Assembly: GCF_000317695.1 (NCBI RefSeq)
Contig: NC_019771.1
Location: 744,001-808,000, forward strand
Reading direction: 5' to 3'
Length of the DNA stretch: 64,000 nt
Source: Anabaena cylindrica PCC 7122
Lineage (GTDB): Bacteria > Cyanobacteriota > Cyanobacteriia > Cyanobacteriales > Nostocaceae
This document shows positions 9,287-16,890 of this stretch, piece by piece. The notes under the pieces were generated by a model. It saw nothing but the letters and a program-made list of their open reading frames with translations, searched no databases and was not told the DNA's origin. The stretch's first letter is position 1. Every line of letters begins with the position of its first letter. The translations under genes were made by a program, and so were the position numbers.

Positions 9287-9609
9287 TTTTTGGTGAGTAG
9301 AATTTGATTAAAGGCATCTTGACTGGGAAAGATTTCAAATATCTCGTTCATACTAGTCAATTCAAATATCATCCTCACTTGTTCATTAATTGAACAGAGA
9401 ACCATTTTAGTGCCACCATCTCGTAGTGTTTTAAAAGCCAAAACTAGAGAGCCTAGCCCAGAACTATCTAGAAATGTGATATTTTGACAATCAACTAATA
9501 CAGTTTTTACGCCACTTTCTAGAATTTGGGCAATATCTTGCTGAAATTCTGATGAAGTTTCAGCATTTAAATTTTTTTTGAGTGTAAGAACTTTCACCTG
9601 CTGACTCAT
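9283..9609 (-). CDS. STAS-domain anti-sigma factor antagonist
   Basis: This 108-residue single-domain protein has the antagonist core VLVDCQNITFLDSSGLGSLVLAF; Ser49 of DSSG corresponds to the phosphorylated serine of SpoIIAA-type proteins. It ends with the STAS helix-strand pattern (FELTSMNEIFEIFPSQDAF). Its 3' end overlaps that of the convergent PP2C response regulator by 4 bp. No anti-sigma kinase (HATPase_c alone) is visible nearby, so the third partner would be encoded elsewhere. Confidence 0.88.
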   Translation of the reverse strand: MSQQVKVLTLKKNLNAETSSEFQQDIAQILESGVKTVLVDCQNITFLDSSGLGSLVLAFKTLRDGGTKMVLCSINEQVRMIFELTSMNEIFEIFPSQDAFNQILLTKN

Positions 9610-9919
9610 AATTAGGTTACTCTGATTGATGTCAATGATGTTCTGTTGTAGCTAGTATATACCAAAATAGGAAATTTAAAAAATACTATTTATCTAAACT
9701 GCATAAATTTTTCGTGATGAAAATAATAGTTTGCTAATTATAAATTAGCCAATCAATAAGTTGGATTTTTTGGTTAAAAGTTTATACAAAATTGTTAAAT
9801 ATAAACTTATAATTACCCAGTTTTTGATATTAATTAATTGAGCATAAATGAGCAGTTAATATTGAATCATTATTTAATCAATTTGACTTAATGAATATCG
9901 ACATCAGAGAATCGCTAAA
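9610..9919. other. AT-rich intergenic, no gene seen
   Basis: Very AT-rich sequence between the STAS gene, which starts here, and the end of the HTH-GrpE gene. It presumably holds the STAS promoter, but I cannot pick a -35/-10 pair with confidence. No repeats were seen. Confidence 0.5.
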
Positions 9920-10579
9920 CTATAGCCGGATTACCTTCGCTCGATTCAGCAGCTTGCCAGCATGACGGTATCCAATATAACACACTTTCACTATTTCGCC
10001 ATGTTCTGCTGTTCCCTCCAATAATTGATGTAGTTGGGGATTATAGGGTATTTCTGCGCCTACAGTAGCGATCGCTTCCACCCCCCAAGCTTGCAATAAT
10101 CGATCAAGAGGCTTCTGCACCAAAGGTAGCATTTTGATAGCTTCTAGCTGGGGGTTATCCTTTGCTTTCTGTGCTGCTGTAGGCCAGAACAATAATAAAG
10201 ACTCCAACATTTGCAAACTTGATTCCTGAAACTCTTGCTGTAACAACTCGCGCTGTTGTTCCAGTTTCAGTACAAGTCGCTGATACTCACCTTTTAAATC
10301 AGCAATTTCTTGTAATAATTTTGTATCAGTATCCGCGTACTGATTGTTAACCGTGGAACTGACATCAGAAAAAGTTGCTGCTAATTCACTTAATGATAGC
10401 TGTAAGATTTTTGATAGCTTTAGCAGCACCCCAACTCGCATTTGCTCCAGCTTTCCCCGTCGTAATTGCACAATTTGCCGCTCGGAAACACCAGCAGCAC
10501 GACTGAGAGATTTAAAACTAGAAATACCTACCCGTTGCATTAAACTTTGCAAATTTTGGGTAAAGTCATCATTTGGCAT
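9920..10579 (-). CDS. XRE-type HTH protein fused to a GrpE-like domain
   Basis: The N-terminal 60 residues form an HTH domain (SFKSLSRAAGVSERQIVQLRRGKLEQMRVGVLLKLSKILQLSLSEL). A coiled coil follows (about residues 85-135), and the last 90 residues resemble the GrpE core, ending AEIPYNPQLHQLLEGTAEHGEIVKVCYIGYRHAGKLLNRAKV, equivalent to the GrpE beta-domain signature. This suggests a DNA-binding or regulatory protein with a DnaK nucleotide-exchange-like module, an arrangement I recall from other cyanobacteria. The frame extends to an ATG at 10600, but a TATAAT at 10609-10614 (minus) would put transcription start near that codon, so the ATG at 10579 is preferred. Confidence 0.75.
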   Translation of the reverse strand: MPNDDFTQNLQSLMQRVGISSFKSLSRAAGVSERQIVQLRRGKLEQMRVGVLLKLSKILQLSLSELAATFSDVSSTVNNQYADTDTKLLQEIADLKGEYQRLVLKLEQQRELLQQEFQESSLQMLESLLLFWPTAAQKAKDNPQLEAIKMLPLVQKPLDRLLQAWGVEAIATVGAEIPYNPQLHQLLEGTAEHGEIVKVCYIGYRHAGKLLNRAKVIRL

Positions 10580-10608
10580 AAGGCATGGGGTATAAGGCAT
10601 TGTTATCT

Positions 10609-10614
10609 ATTATA
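10609..10614 (-). promoter_or_regulatory. possible -10 element for the HTH-GrpE gene
   Basis: TATAAT on the minus strand, 30 bases upstream of the preferred ATG at 10579. A matching -35 is not clear, and the sequence is AT-rich, so chance occurrence is possible. Confidence 0.3.
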
Positions 10615-10629
10615 CCCCATTATTATATT

Positions 10630-11118
10630 TTATTCTTCGAGCAAACTTCTCAACATCCAAGCTGTTTTTTCATGCACCTGCATTCTTTGAGTTAACAAAT
10701 CTGCACTAGGTTCGTCATTTACGTCATCTACCAATGGGAGGATAGATCGTGCAGTTCTGACTATAGCTTCTTGTCCTTCTACTAATAGGTGAATCATTTC
10801 TTGAGCTTTAGGAACTCCTGGAGTTTCAGGAATAGAACTCAGTTTGGCATATTCGCTATAAGTTCCTGGTGCGGGATAGCCTAATGCTCGAATTCTTTCG
10901 GCAATTAAATCAACGGCTAAAGCTAGTTCGGTATACTGTGTCTCAAACATGAGATGTAAGGTTTGAAACATTGGCCCTGTGACGTTCCAATGAAAATTAT
11001 GAGTTTTCAGGTACAGTGAATAGGTGTCAGCCAATAAGCGAGATAAACCTTCGGCAATTTTGGCTCTACTAACGTCATCAATACCGATATTGATATTTTT
11101 TGTTGCTGAAGATGACAT
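10630..11118 (-). CDS. Dps family DNA-protection / ferritin-like protein
   Basis: Dodecameric mini-ferritins of this family oxidise and store iron and protect DNA from peroxide. The sequence shows the Dps ferroxidase region: KTHNFHWNVTGPMFQTLHLMFETQYTELALAVDLIAERIRALG, with the His, His, Asp and Glu ligands at the subunit interface. The frame extends to a TTG at 11145; the ATG at 11118 (MSSSATKN) has a GGAG 10 bases upstream and gives a normal 162-residue protein. The peroxide-repair gene for sulfiredoxin lies just upstream on the same strand. Confidence 0.92.
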   Translation of the reverse strand: MSSSATKNINIGIDDVSRAKIAEGLSRLLADTYSLYLKTHNFHWNVTGPMFQTLHLMFETQYTELALAVDLIAERIRALGYPAPGTYSEYAKLSSIPETPGVPKAQEMIHLLVEGQEAIVRTARSILPLVDDVNDEPSADLLTQRMQVHEKTAWMLRSLLEE

Positions 11119-11164
11119 AATTTTTTGCTCCAAATAATTAATCAAATCAAACTATGTACAGATA

Positions 11165-11268
11165 TATAGCCTTTCCCACTCTAGTTAGATACAAAATTAC
11201 TCCTTACCAAGGGGAGGGTGCGCGACAGCGCGGGTGGGGTGTATTTCATGAGATTGGGAATTGCTATA
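11165..11268 (+). repeat. TATAGC MITE, copy 1 (internally deleted)
   Basis: Begins TATAGCCTTTCCCACTCTAG and ends TTGGGAATTGCTATA like the other copies in this window, but is 104 rather than about 119 bp because the left half of the internal GC-rich hairpin is missing. It lies between the Dps and sulfiredoxin genes. Confidence 0.9.
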
Positions 11269-11309
11269 TTGCAATATCTACTTTTCTGACTCAATACGTT
11301 TAATTATGA

Positions 11310-11458
11310 GATACAGCGGATTGCAGATCAATGAGGCTTCGCCGTGGGCATCAGCCGATAGCTTGCGTGGCGTAGCCATACGGTACAGCATCAAAATTGA
11401 AACCTATATACAAAGCCAGTTTCACTCCTGAATCCTGAATCCTGACTCCTGCTGTATA
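11310..11458 (-). repeat. interspersed repeat (CAGCGGATTGCAGATCAATGAG family), copy 1
   Basis: This non-coding element runs from ACAGCGGATTGCAGATCAAT through GCTTCGCCGTG...GCTTGCGTGGCGTAGCCATAC and GTACAG to a TCCTGAATCCTGACTCCTG tail. The same sequence in inverse orientation lies at 59098-59249, and a shortened form at 35953-36031. It fills the space between the MITE and the sulfiredoxin gene. Confidence 0.75.
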
Positions 11459-11471
11459 TGCTGGCAACTTT

Positions 11472-11735
11472 TTAAGCTAAGTGCATTTTGAGAACACTGG
11501 GAGTAGCTTTTCTGACTCTGGCTAAAATGGTTTCTTTGCCTAGACTTTGGCAAGCTTCATAACGATGGCAACCAGAAAAGCCATAATAACGTCCTTCTAC
11601 TTCTAGGACATCTATTGGTTCTTGCTGTCCAATTTCAGCAATTGATGCCATTAAGGATTTTACCTTTTGGGGATCATTCTGACGTGGTAATGGCCGCTGA
11701 ATTTGATTTAAGGGAATTTCTTGAATTCTCACCAT
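11472..11735 (-). CDS. srxA: sulfiredoxin
   Basis: Reduces cysteine-sulfinic acid in over-oxidised 2-Cys peroxiredoxins using ATP. The 87-residue protein carries the family signature GFSGCHRYEA, with the catalytic Cys at about residue 56, within a ParB-like nuclease fold (IPLNQIQRPLPRQNDPQKVKSLMASI). The frame opens at a TTG (11741), but ATG at 11735 is the better start. Small sulfiredoxins of this kind are typical of cyanobacteria and plants. Promoter elements are not clear; the 190 bp to the divergent SpoIID gene would hold both promoters. Confidence 0.9.
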   Translation of the reverse strand: MVRIQEIPLNQIQRPLPRQNDPQKVKSLMASIAEIGQQEPIDVLEVEGRYYGFSGCHRYEACQSLGKETILARVRKATPSVLKMHLA

Positions 11736-11921
11736 AAGCAATTTCGCTGTTTTGTTTTATGTCCGTAAATAAATCATAGTCGTTATGACTTTAACTTGCA
11801 AGTATTTGACGTAAAACTAGTAAATGATATTATGGTATTGAGTGTGCAATACAATAAAAGCGTTATAAAGCAAATTCCAACCTGCCCCGAAGCTTCACTA
11901 TGGGAGCAAAATAGAGTTTTC

Positions 11922-13517
11922 ATGAAAATCTTTTTTTGGCGTTCTTCCTACAAGATACTGACAACCTTTTGTTTATTGGGACTGGCTGCTGCATCAAGTC
12001 CTGTGAACAATAATCAAGATGTGGAGCTAAAAATTGGGATTGTCCAACGATTTGGAGCGACACCCACGGCTAAACTAGAGTTGACACCGACGAAAGGCGA
12101 TCGCATTAAGCTCAAATGGAAAGAGGGGAATCAGCAGCAAACACTAGTCACTGCTAACCCCATCCAACTAGAAACAGTCATAGAAACCTTACCTCAACCA
12201 AAAATTGACGAAGTAGTTGTTTTAGGTAATTTCCGTACCTTTGAAACAGCAGAAGACAGCGCTAACAACTGGCGTTCCCAGGGACTAGAGGTAGAAATAG
12301 CTCAACCAGAACGCTGGCAAGTATGGGCTAAACGAGATGTTTACAGCACCCCTTTAGTAAGACGTTTGCTATTGCAAAGTATACAAACTTCAGGACAAAA
12401 ACTGCCCTATTTAGATACCCAGATTCGCAAACAAGTACCGCGAGTGAGTTGGGTAGTAAATGACAAACGATATAGCCAGAATGATCTGGAAATTAGCACC
12501 GACAAAAACCTGATCCGGGTCAAAAAAGATCAAAAAAGCGGGAATACGCGTCTTTATGCTGGACGGATGAAATTACAACCCAATGCCTATGGTACTTACT
12601 CATTAGTAAATAAAGTGCCGTTAGAAACTTATTTGCGTGGGGTTTTGCCTTATGAAATTGGCACAAGTGCGCCCAAAACATCTTTAGAATCACAGGCAAT
12701 TATTGCTCGTACCTATGCTCTGAGGAATTTACGCAGGTTTGCTATTGATGATTACCAATTGTGTGCTGATACTCACTGCCAGGTTTATGATGGGTTGAAT
12801 GGAGTGGCTAAGACAACCGATCAAGCGATCGCGGCGACGAGGGGAATGGTACTAACTTATAATAACGAGTTAGTAGACGCACTCTATTCTTCTACCACAG
12901 GTGGCGTGACTGCTTCATTTAGCGATGTTTGGAATGGAGAAGATCGTCCTTACCTACGCCCAGTAGTAGATGCAGCTACAAATATTTGGCCTTTGACTGA
13001 GAAGAGTTTAGCCGACGAAAACAACTTCCGGCAGTTTATTAACCTGGAACAAGGATTTAATGAAAGCACCTGGGATGTGTTCCGCTGGAATAAGCAAACC
13101 AGCCTAGAAGATATTACTAAGGATTTGCAGAAATTTTTGCTGGTGAAAAAGAGTCCCTATGCCAAATTTAAAACTATTGAGGCCATAGCAATAACCAAGC
13201 GGAGCGAAAGTGGAAGGATTTTGGATCTGGCTATAAAAACAGATATCGGCGTTTTTACACTGCACAAAGATGAAGTTCGCAGTGCCTTTGCCGCACCCCG
13301 CAGTACACTATTTTATCTGCAACCTATCAACAAAGGTAAACCAGATATTTGGGGGTATGCCTTTATCGGTGGTGGACTAGGACATGGTGTTGGCTTGAGT
13401 CAAACAGGAGCTCAAAATTTAGCCAAACTAGGTTGGTCAAGTACCAAAATTCTCCAGTTCTATTATCCTGGCACACAACTAAAAATGCTCGGCAACGAAA
13501 TTAAACCCCCACTATAA
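11922..13517 (+). CDS. SpoIID/LytB domain protein, exported
   Basis: The 531-residue protein has a signal peptide or anchor (about residues 1-25, SYKILTTFCLLGLAAASSP), a SPOR-like region (VVVLGNFRTFETAEDSANNWRSQGLEVEIA) and a SpoIID/LytB domain with LRGVLPYEIGTSAP, SLESQAIIARTYALRNL, STTGGVTASFSDVW and GHGVGLSQTGAQNLA. Homologues are amidase enhancers or lytic transglycosylases acting on peptidoglycan; in cyanobacteria they are common envelope proteins. The open frame extends to a TTG or similar at 11796, but the ATG at 11922 is immediately before the signal peptide. A hairpin terminator follows the stop. Confidence 0.88.
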   Translation: MKIFFWRSSYKILTTFCLLGLAAASSPVNNNQDVELKIGIVQRFGATPTAKLELTPTKGDRIKLKWKEGNQQQTLVTANPIQLETVIETLPQPKIDEVVVLGNFRTFETAEDSANNWRSQGLEVEIAQPERWQVWAKRDVYSTPLVRRLLLQSIQTSGQKLPYLDTQIRKQVPRVSWVVNDKRYSQNDLEISTDKNLIRVKKDQKSGNTRLYAGRMKLQPNAYGTYSLVNKVPLETYLRGVLPYEIGTSAPKTSLESQAIIARTYALRNLRRFAIDDYQLCADTHCQVYDGLNGVAKTTDQAIAATRGMVLTYNNELVDALYSSTTGGVTASFSDVWNGEDRPYLRPVVDAATNIWPLTEKSLADENNFRQFINLEQGFNESTWDVFRWNKQTSLEDITKDLQKFLLVKKSPYAKFKTIEAIAITKRSESGRILDLAIKTDIGVFTLHKDEVRSAFAAPRSTLFYLQPINKGKPDIWGYAFIGGGLGHGVGLSQTGAQNLAKLGWSSTKILQFYYPGTQLKMLGNEIKPPL

Positions 13518-13540
13518 CGCGCAAGCATGATAGCGGGGGG
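13506..13540. terminator. bidirectional hairpin between convergent genes
   Basis: CCCCC-A-CTAT pairs with ATAG-C-GGGGG around a 14-base loop. It sits over the 3' end of the SpoIID gene and just before the 3' end of the convergent ferredoxin gene, so it can serve either. There is no strong T-run. Confidence 0.55.
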
Positions 13541-13555
13541 ATGATGTCAATACTT

Positions 13556-13849
13556 TTAGTAAAGGTCTTCTTCTTTGTGGGTTTCGATGGTTACGTTAGA
13601 AGTTGGGTAAGCCACACAGGTCAATACATATTGAGCTTCAATCTGATCATCATCTAAAAATGATTGATCAGATTGGTCAACTGTACCAGAGATTATTTTA
13701 CCTGCACAGGTGGAGCAAGCACCAGCACGACAGGAGTATGGTAAATCAAGACCTGCTTCTTCAGCAGCATCTAAAATATAGGTATCATCACCACATTCAA
13801 TCGTTTGTTCACCGTCGGGAGTTTTCAGTATTACGGTGTAAGTAGCCAT
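13556..13849 (-). CDS. plant-type [2Fe-2S] ferredoxin
   Basis: This soluble electron carrier accepts electrons from photosystem I and delivers them to FNR and other reductases. The 97-residue protein has the cluster ligands Cys40, Cys45 and Cys48 (CRAGACSTC) and Cys78, and the usual acidic surface. It ends ETHKEEDLY, as in vegetative-type (PetF) ferredoxins. It is an isolated gene with a clear ATG and GAGAGGA upstream. I do not assign petF because cyanobacteria have several paralogues. Confidence 0.93.
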   Translation of the reverse strand: MATYTVILKTPDGEQTIECGDDTYILDAAEEAGLDLPYSCRAGACSTCAGKIISGTVDQSDQSFLDDDQIEAQYVLTCVAYPTSNVTIETHKEEDLY

Positions 13850-14498
13850 TGAGTAATCCTCTCTTGTAAAAACGGCAGTATAAGTTATCTTAAAGCAAAG
13901 CCTACAGCTAGTCTTATGGGATTAGCTGCTGATTTCTATTTGCTTTAATTCTGATACTACGGGAAAAATTAAACGTTGTAACCGAAAATTGACCACGATT
14001 AGTAATGAAATTTAGTTACTTGTTACTAATAAGTTTTATTTATGTAAAATCCTCGACCAGATAGATGGCAAAAAAACTTTTATAGGCATCAAAACAGTAA
14101 CGAACCTGAGTTCGGAGTTTCTCCTATGCCTACGGCACGGCTTCGCCGAACGGAGACGCTACGCGAACGGAGTTATGATTTTTAAGAGCGAGAGAATAAG
14201 GGTTTGAAACTCCTACTGGGGACGAGTTCTCCACAAATTATCTTATGTCTAACTCAGATAGTAACGATTACCGAGTTATGAGTAAAAAAGTGAAATTATC
14301 AGCTAAGTGCAGATCTGGCAGAGAAGTCACTGAGTTCATAACTCAGCACTCAGGATTTCTGAAAAATGCTTTAGACTTGCTTTTTGATAGAATACCTATG
14401 GCATTGATGGCACTGTATGAGTAAGTTAAGAGTGCTTGTACAGTGGCTAAATTAACTTTGTTCAGCCAAAAACCCAACAAATAGAACTACGGAACATC
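13850..14498. other. intergenic region with palindromic REP-like sequence
   Basis: The 650 bp between ferredoxin and bvdR contain no gene. At about 14118-14172 is a palindromic cluster (CTACGGCACGGCTTCGCCGAACGGAG, GACGCTACGCGAACGGAG) of the REP-like type common in these genomes. The rest is AT-rich and must contain the promoters of both flanking genes (ferredoxin to the left, bvdR to the right). Confidence 0.55.
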
Positions 14499-15506
14499 AT
14501 GTATAACTCTGATGCACACTTGGCTAATAGAACTATGCGGGTGGGTTTAGTGGGTACTGGGTATGCGGCAAAACTCAGGGCTACAGCATTACAGGAAGAT
14601 GAGCGATCGCATTTAGTCGCAATTTCTGGACATACTACCGGAAAGACAGCAGCTTTTGCTCAAGAATATCAAACTCAGATGATCAATTCTTGGCAAGAAC
14701 TAGTAGAACGGGAAGATTTGGATTTAGTTGTCATCTCCACGGTGAATCGTGATCATGGTAAAATTGCTCATGCAGCCCTTTCTAGCGGCAAACACGTAAT
14801 TGTTGAGTATCCCCTATCTGTGGATATCAACGAAGCAGAAGAACTAGTCGTTTTAGCCAAAGCGAAAAATAAACTGCTGCACGTCGAACATATTGAACTT
14901 TTGGGTGGCTGGCATGAAGCTTTAAAACAACATTTAGCCGAACTGGGTGATTTATTTTATGTCCGCTACAGCACGGTCAACCCCCAACATCCAGCACCGC
15001 GTAAGTGGACATATAACCATGAGCTTTTCGGCTTTCCTTTAATTGGCGCTCTTTCTCGCTTACATAGGCTGACTGATTTGTTTGGCGAAGTCTTAAGCGT
15101 GAATTGTCACCAGCGATATTGGGAGACGGAAACAGATTATTATCAAACCTGCTTATGCGTGGTGCAATTGTGCTTTACCAGTGGGTTGTTAGCCCAAGTG
15201 ATTTATGGTAAAGGTGAAAGTCTGTGGCAATCAGAACGCAAATTTGAAATTAACGGTGCAAAAGGGGGGTTAATTCTAGATGGTGACACAGGAATTTTAG
15301 TACAGGCAGAGAAAACAACATTGATTGATCTGGGTACTCGTCGGGGATTGTTTGCTAAAGATACGAATATGGTATTAGATCATCTTTTTCATGGAACTGC
15401 TTTGTATGTCACCCCGGAGCAAAGTTTATATACGCTAAAGGTAGCAGATGCTGCACGGAAAGCCGCAGAAACAGGTTTAACTATATTTTTAACAACAGAG
15501 TCATGA
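14499..15506 (+). CDS. bvdR: biliverdin reductase-type Gfo/Idh/MocA oxidoreductase
   Basis: Reduces biliverdin IXalpha to bilirubin with NAD(P)H. The 335-residue protein has an N-terminal Rossmann motif (MRVGLVGTGYAAKLRA, from about residue 13) and the strongly conserved HVEHIELLGGWHEALK, YSTVNPQHPAPRKWTYNHELFGFPLIGALSR and VIYGKGESLWQSER segments that I recognise from the cyanobacterial BvdR (Synechocystis slr1784-type). The stop overlaps the ATG of map (ATGA), so the two are co-transcribed and translationally coupled. Confidence 0.85.
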   Translation: MYNSDAHLANRTMRVGLVGTGYAAKLRATALQEDERSHLVAISGHTTGKTAAFAQEYQTQMINSWQELVEREDLDLVVISTVNRDHGKIAHAALSSGKHVIVEYPLSVDINEAEELVVLAKAKNKLLHVEHIELLGGWHEALKQHLAELGDLFYVRYSTVNPQHPAPRKWTYNHELFGFPLIGALSRLHRLTDLFGEVLSVNCHQRYWETETDYYQTCLCVVQLCFTSGLLAQVIYGKGESLWQSERKFEINGAKGGLILDGDTGILVQAEKTTLIDLGTRRGLFAKDTNMVLDHLFHGTALYVTPEQSLYTLKVADAARKAAETGLTIFLTTES

Positions 15507-16282
15507 AAACTGCACCAATAGTTATTTTATCCCAGCGAGAAATAGAAAAAATGCGGCGGGCTGGACGTTTAGCCGCGCAACTTTTACAACATTTAGAACC
15601 TTTGGTAAAACCGGGTGTGACTACTCTCCAACTCAATGATGAAGCTGAACGGTGGACACAAGCACACGGTGCGAAAAGCGCCCCTCTGAACTACAAAGGT
15701 TTTCCCAAGTCGATTTGTACCAGTGTGAATGAGGTGATCTGTCACGGTATTCCCAATGCTAAACAAATTTTGAGGGAAGGTGACATTATCAATATTGATG
15801 TCACACCGATTGTTGATGGTTATCATGGTGATACTTCCAAGACATTTATTGTTGGTGCATCTGCGCCCAAGGTGCAAAAATTGGTAGAAGTAACAGAAGA
15901 GTGTCTGCGCTTAGGTATTGCGGAAGTGAATCCAGATGCGAAGATTGGAGATATTGGCGCAGCTATTCAAGAGTATGCTGAGGCGCATGGCTTTTCTGTG
16001 GTGCGGGATTTTGTGGGACATGGTATTAGTAATATTTTCCACACATCTCCAGATGTTCCCCATTATGGCATTAGGGGTAGAGGTAAGCGTTTGAGACCGG
16101 GGATGGTGTTTACCATTGAGCCGATGATTAATGAAGGAACCTATGAAGTAGAGATGTTAAATGATGGTTGGACTGCGGTAACGCGCGATCGCAAACTTTC
16201 CGCTCAATTTGAGCATACTATAGCAGTCACAGAAGATGGTGTAGAAATCCTGACTTTACCCGAAAGCTCAACGTATCTTTAA
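15503..16282 (+). CDS. map: methionine aminopeptidase, type I
   Basis: Removes the initiator Met from nascent proteins. The 259-residue enzyme shows the metal-binding set: INIDVTPIVDGYHGDTSKTF (two Asp), GHGISNIFHTSPDVPHYG (His), FTIEPMINEG (Glu) and QFEHTIAVTEDG (Glu), plus the substrate His in NEVICHGIP. It overlaps bvdR by 4 bp and its 3' end overlaps the convergent inhibitor gene by 4 bp. No N-terminal SEC-type zinc extension is present. Cyanobacteria usually carry several map paralogues. Confidence 0.95.
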   Translation: MKTAPIVILSQREIEKMRRAGRLAAQLLQHLEPLVKPGVTTLQLNDEAERWTQAHGAKSAPLNYKGFPKSICTSVNEVICHGIPNAKQILREGDIINIDVTPIVDGYHGDTSKTFIVGASAPKVQKLVEVTEECLRLGIAEVNPDAKIGDIGAAIQEYAEAHGFSVVRDFVGHGISNIFHTSPDVPHYGIRGRGKRLRPGMVFTIEPMINEGTYEVEMLNDGWTAVTRDRKLSAQFEHTIAVTEDGVEILTLPESSTYL

Positions 16283-16713
16283 CGAATCTGGACGTTAATT
16301 TGATAGGTTTTTAAAGGAGGAATATTCTTTTCCCAGGGACGTAAATAGTGCAGTTCTAACACAGTTGAACCCGAACTTTGGGCTGAGAATCGGAAAACTT
16401 GATTTTCTGATGCTCCTGGGGCTTGATCTGTTAATGGTTCTAATACTGAATCTCCCAAAGGTTTGAGCTTATCAGGATCATTTTTAATCATCTGCCAACT
16501 GTAGCCTGTCCCTGGGGTTGCTAACAATTTGACAATTAGAACACTATCTTTTTCAAGAATGATTTGACCATTATTGTTGGTATCATTAACAGTTGCTTCA
16601 GAATTTGACATAGAAATATTAGAATTCGCACTTACTTGTAAGACGATATTCAAGGTAGCAAGCAAACAAAAACCTATGAAAAATATAGGTAAAATTCGTT
16701 GGGGTAAAAACAT
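16279..16713 (-). CDS. chagasin-type (I42) cysteine protease inhibitor, exported
   Basis: This 144-residue protein has an N-terminal signal or anchor segment (about residues 6-28) and an immunoglobulin-like I42 domain. The three inhibitory loops are visible: TPGTGYSW at 66-73 (NPTTGY-like L4), APGASENQVFRF at 98-109 (L2) and LRPWEK at 124-129 (L6, RPW). Chagasin-family proteins block papain-type proteases by inserting these loops into the active site. The next gene upstream on the same strand is an exported papain-family protease, so this is its probable partner or immunity inhibitor. The 3' end overlaps map by 4 bp. Confidence 0.88.
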   Translation of the reverse strand: MFLPQRILPIFFIGFCLLATLNIVLQVSANSNISMSNSEATVNDTNNNGQIILEKDSVLIVKLLATPGTGYSWQMIKNDPDKLKPLGDSVLEPLTDQAPGASENQVFRFSAQSSGSTVLELHYLRPWEKNIPPLKTYQINVQIR

Positions 16714-16890
16714 AAAAAATTCTAAGTTTAACCTGGGTAATTAATTGCCAAGTCTGTAGTTTTCCTGCCTAGAGGCTTGGCAAAATTAAAACTGTACCTC
16801 ACTGAACTCAAAACCCCTATATGTAAACAGGATTAATCTTAAATAATTTTCAAATCAATCCTGTTAATCTTTAAATCTTGATCTCACCAA

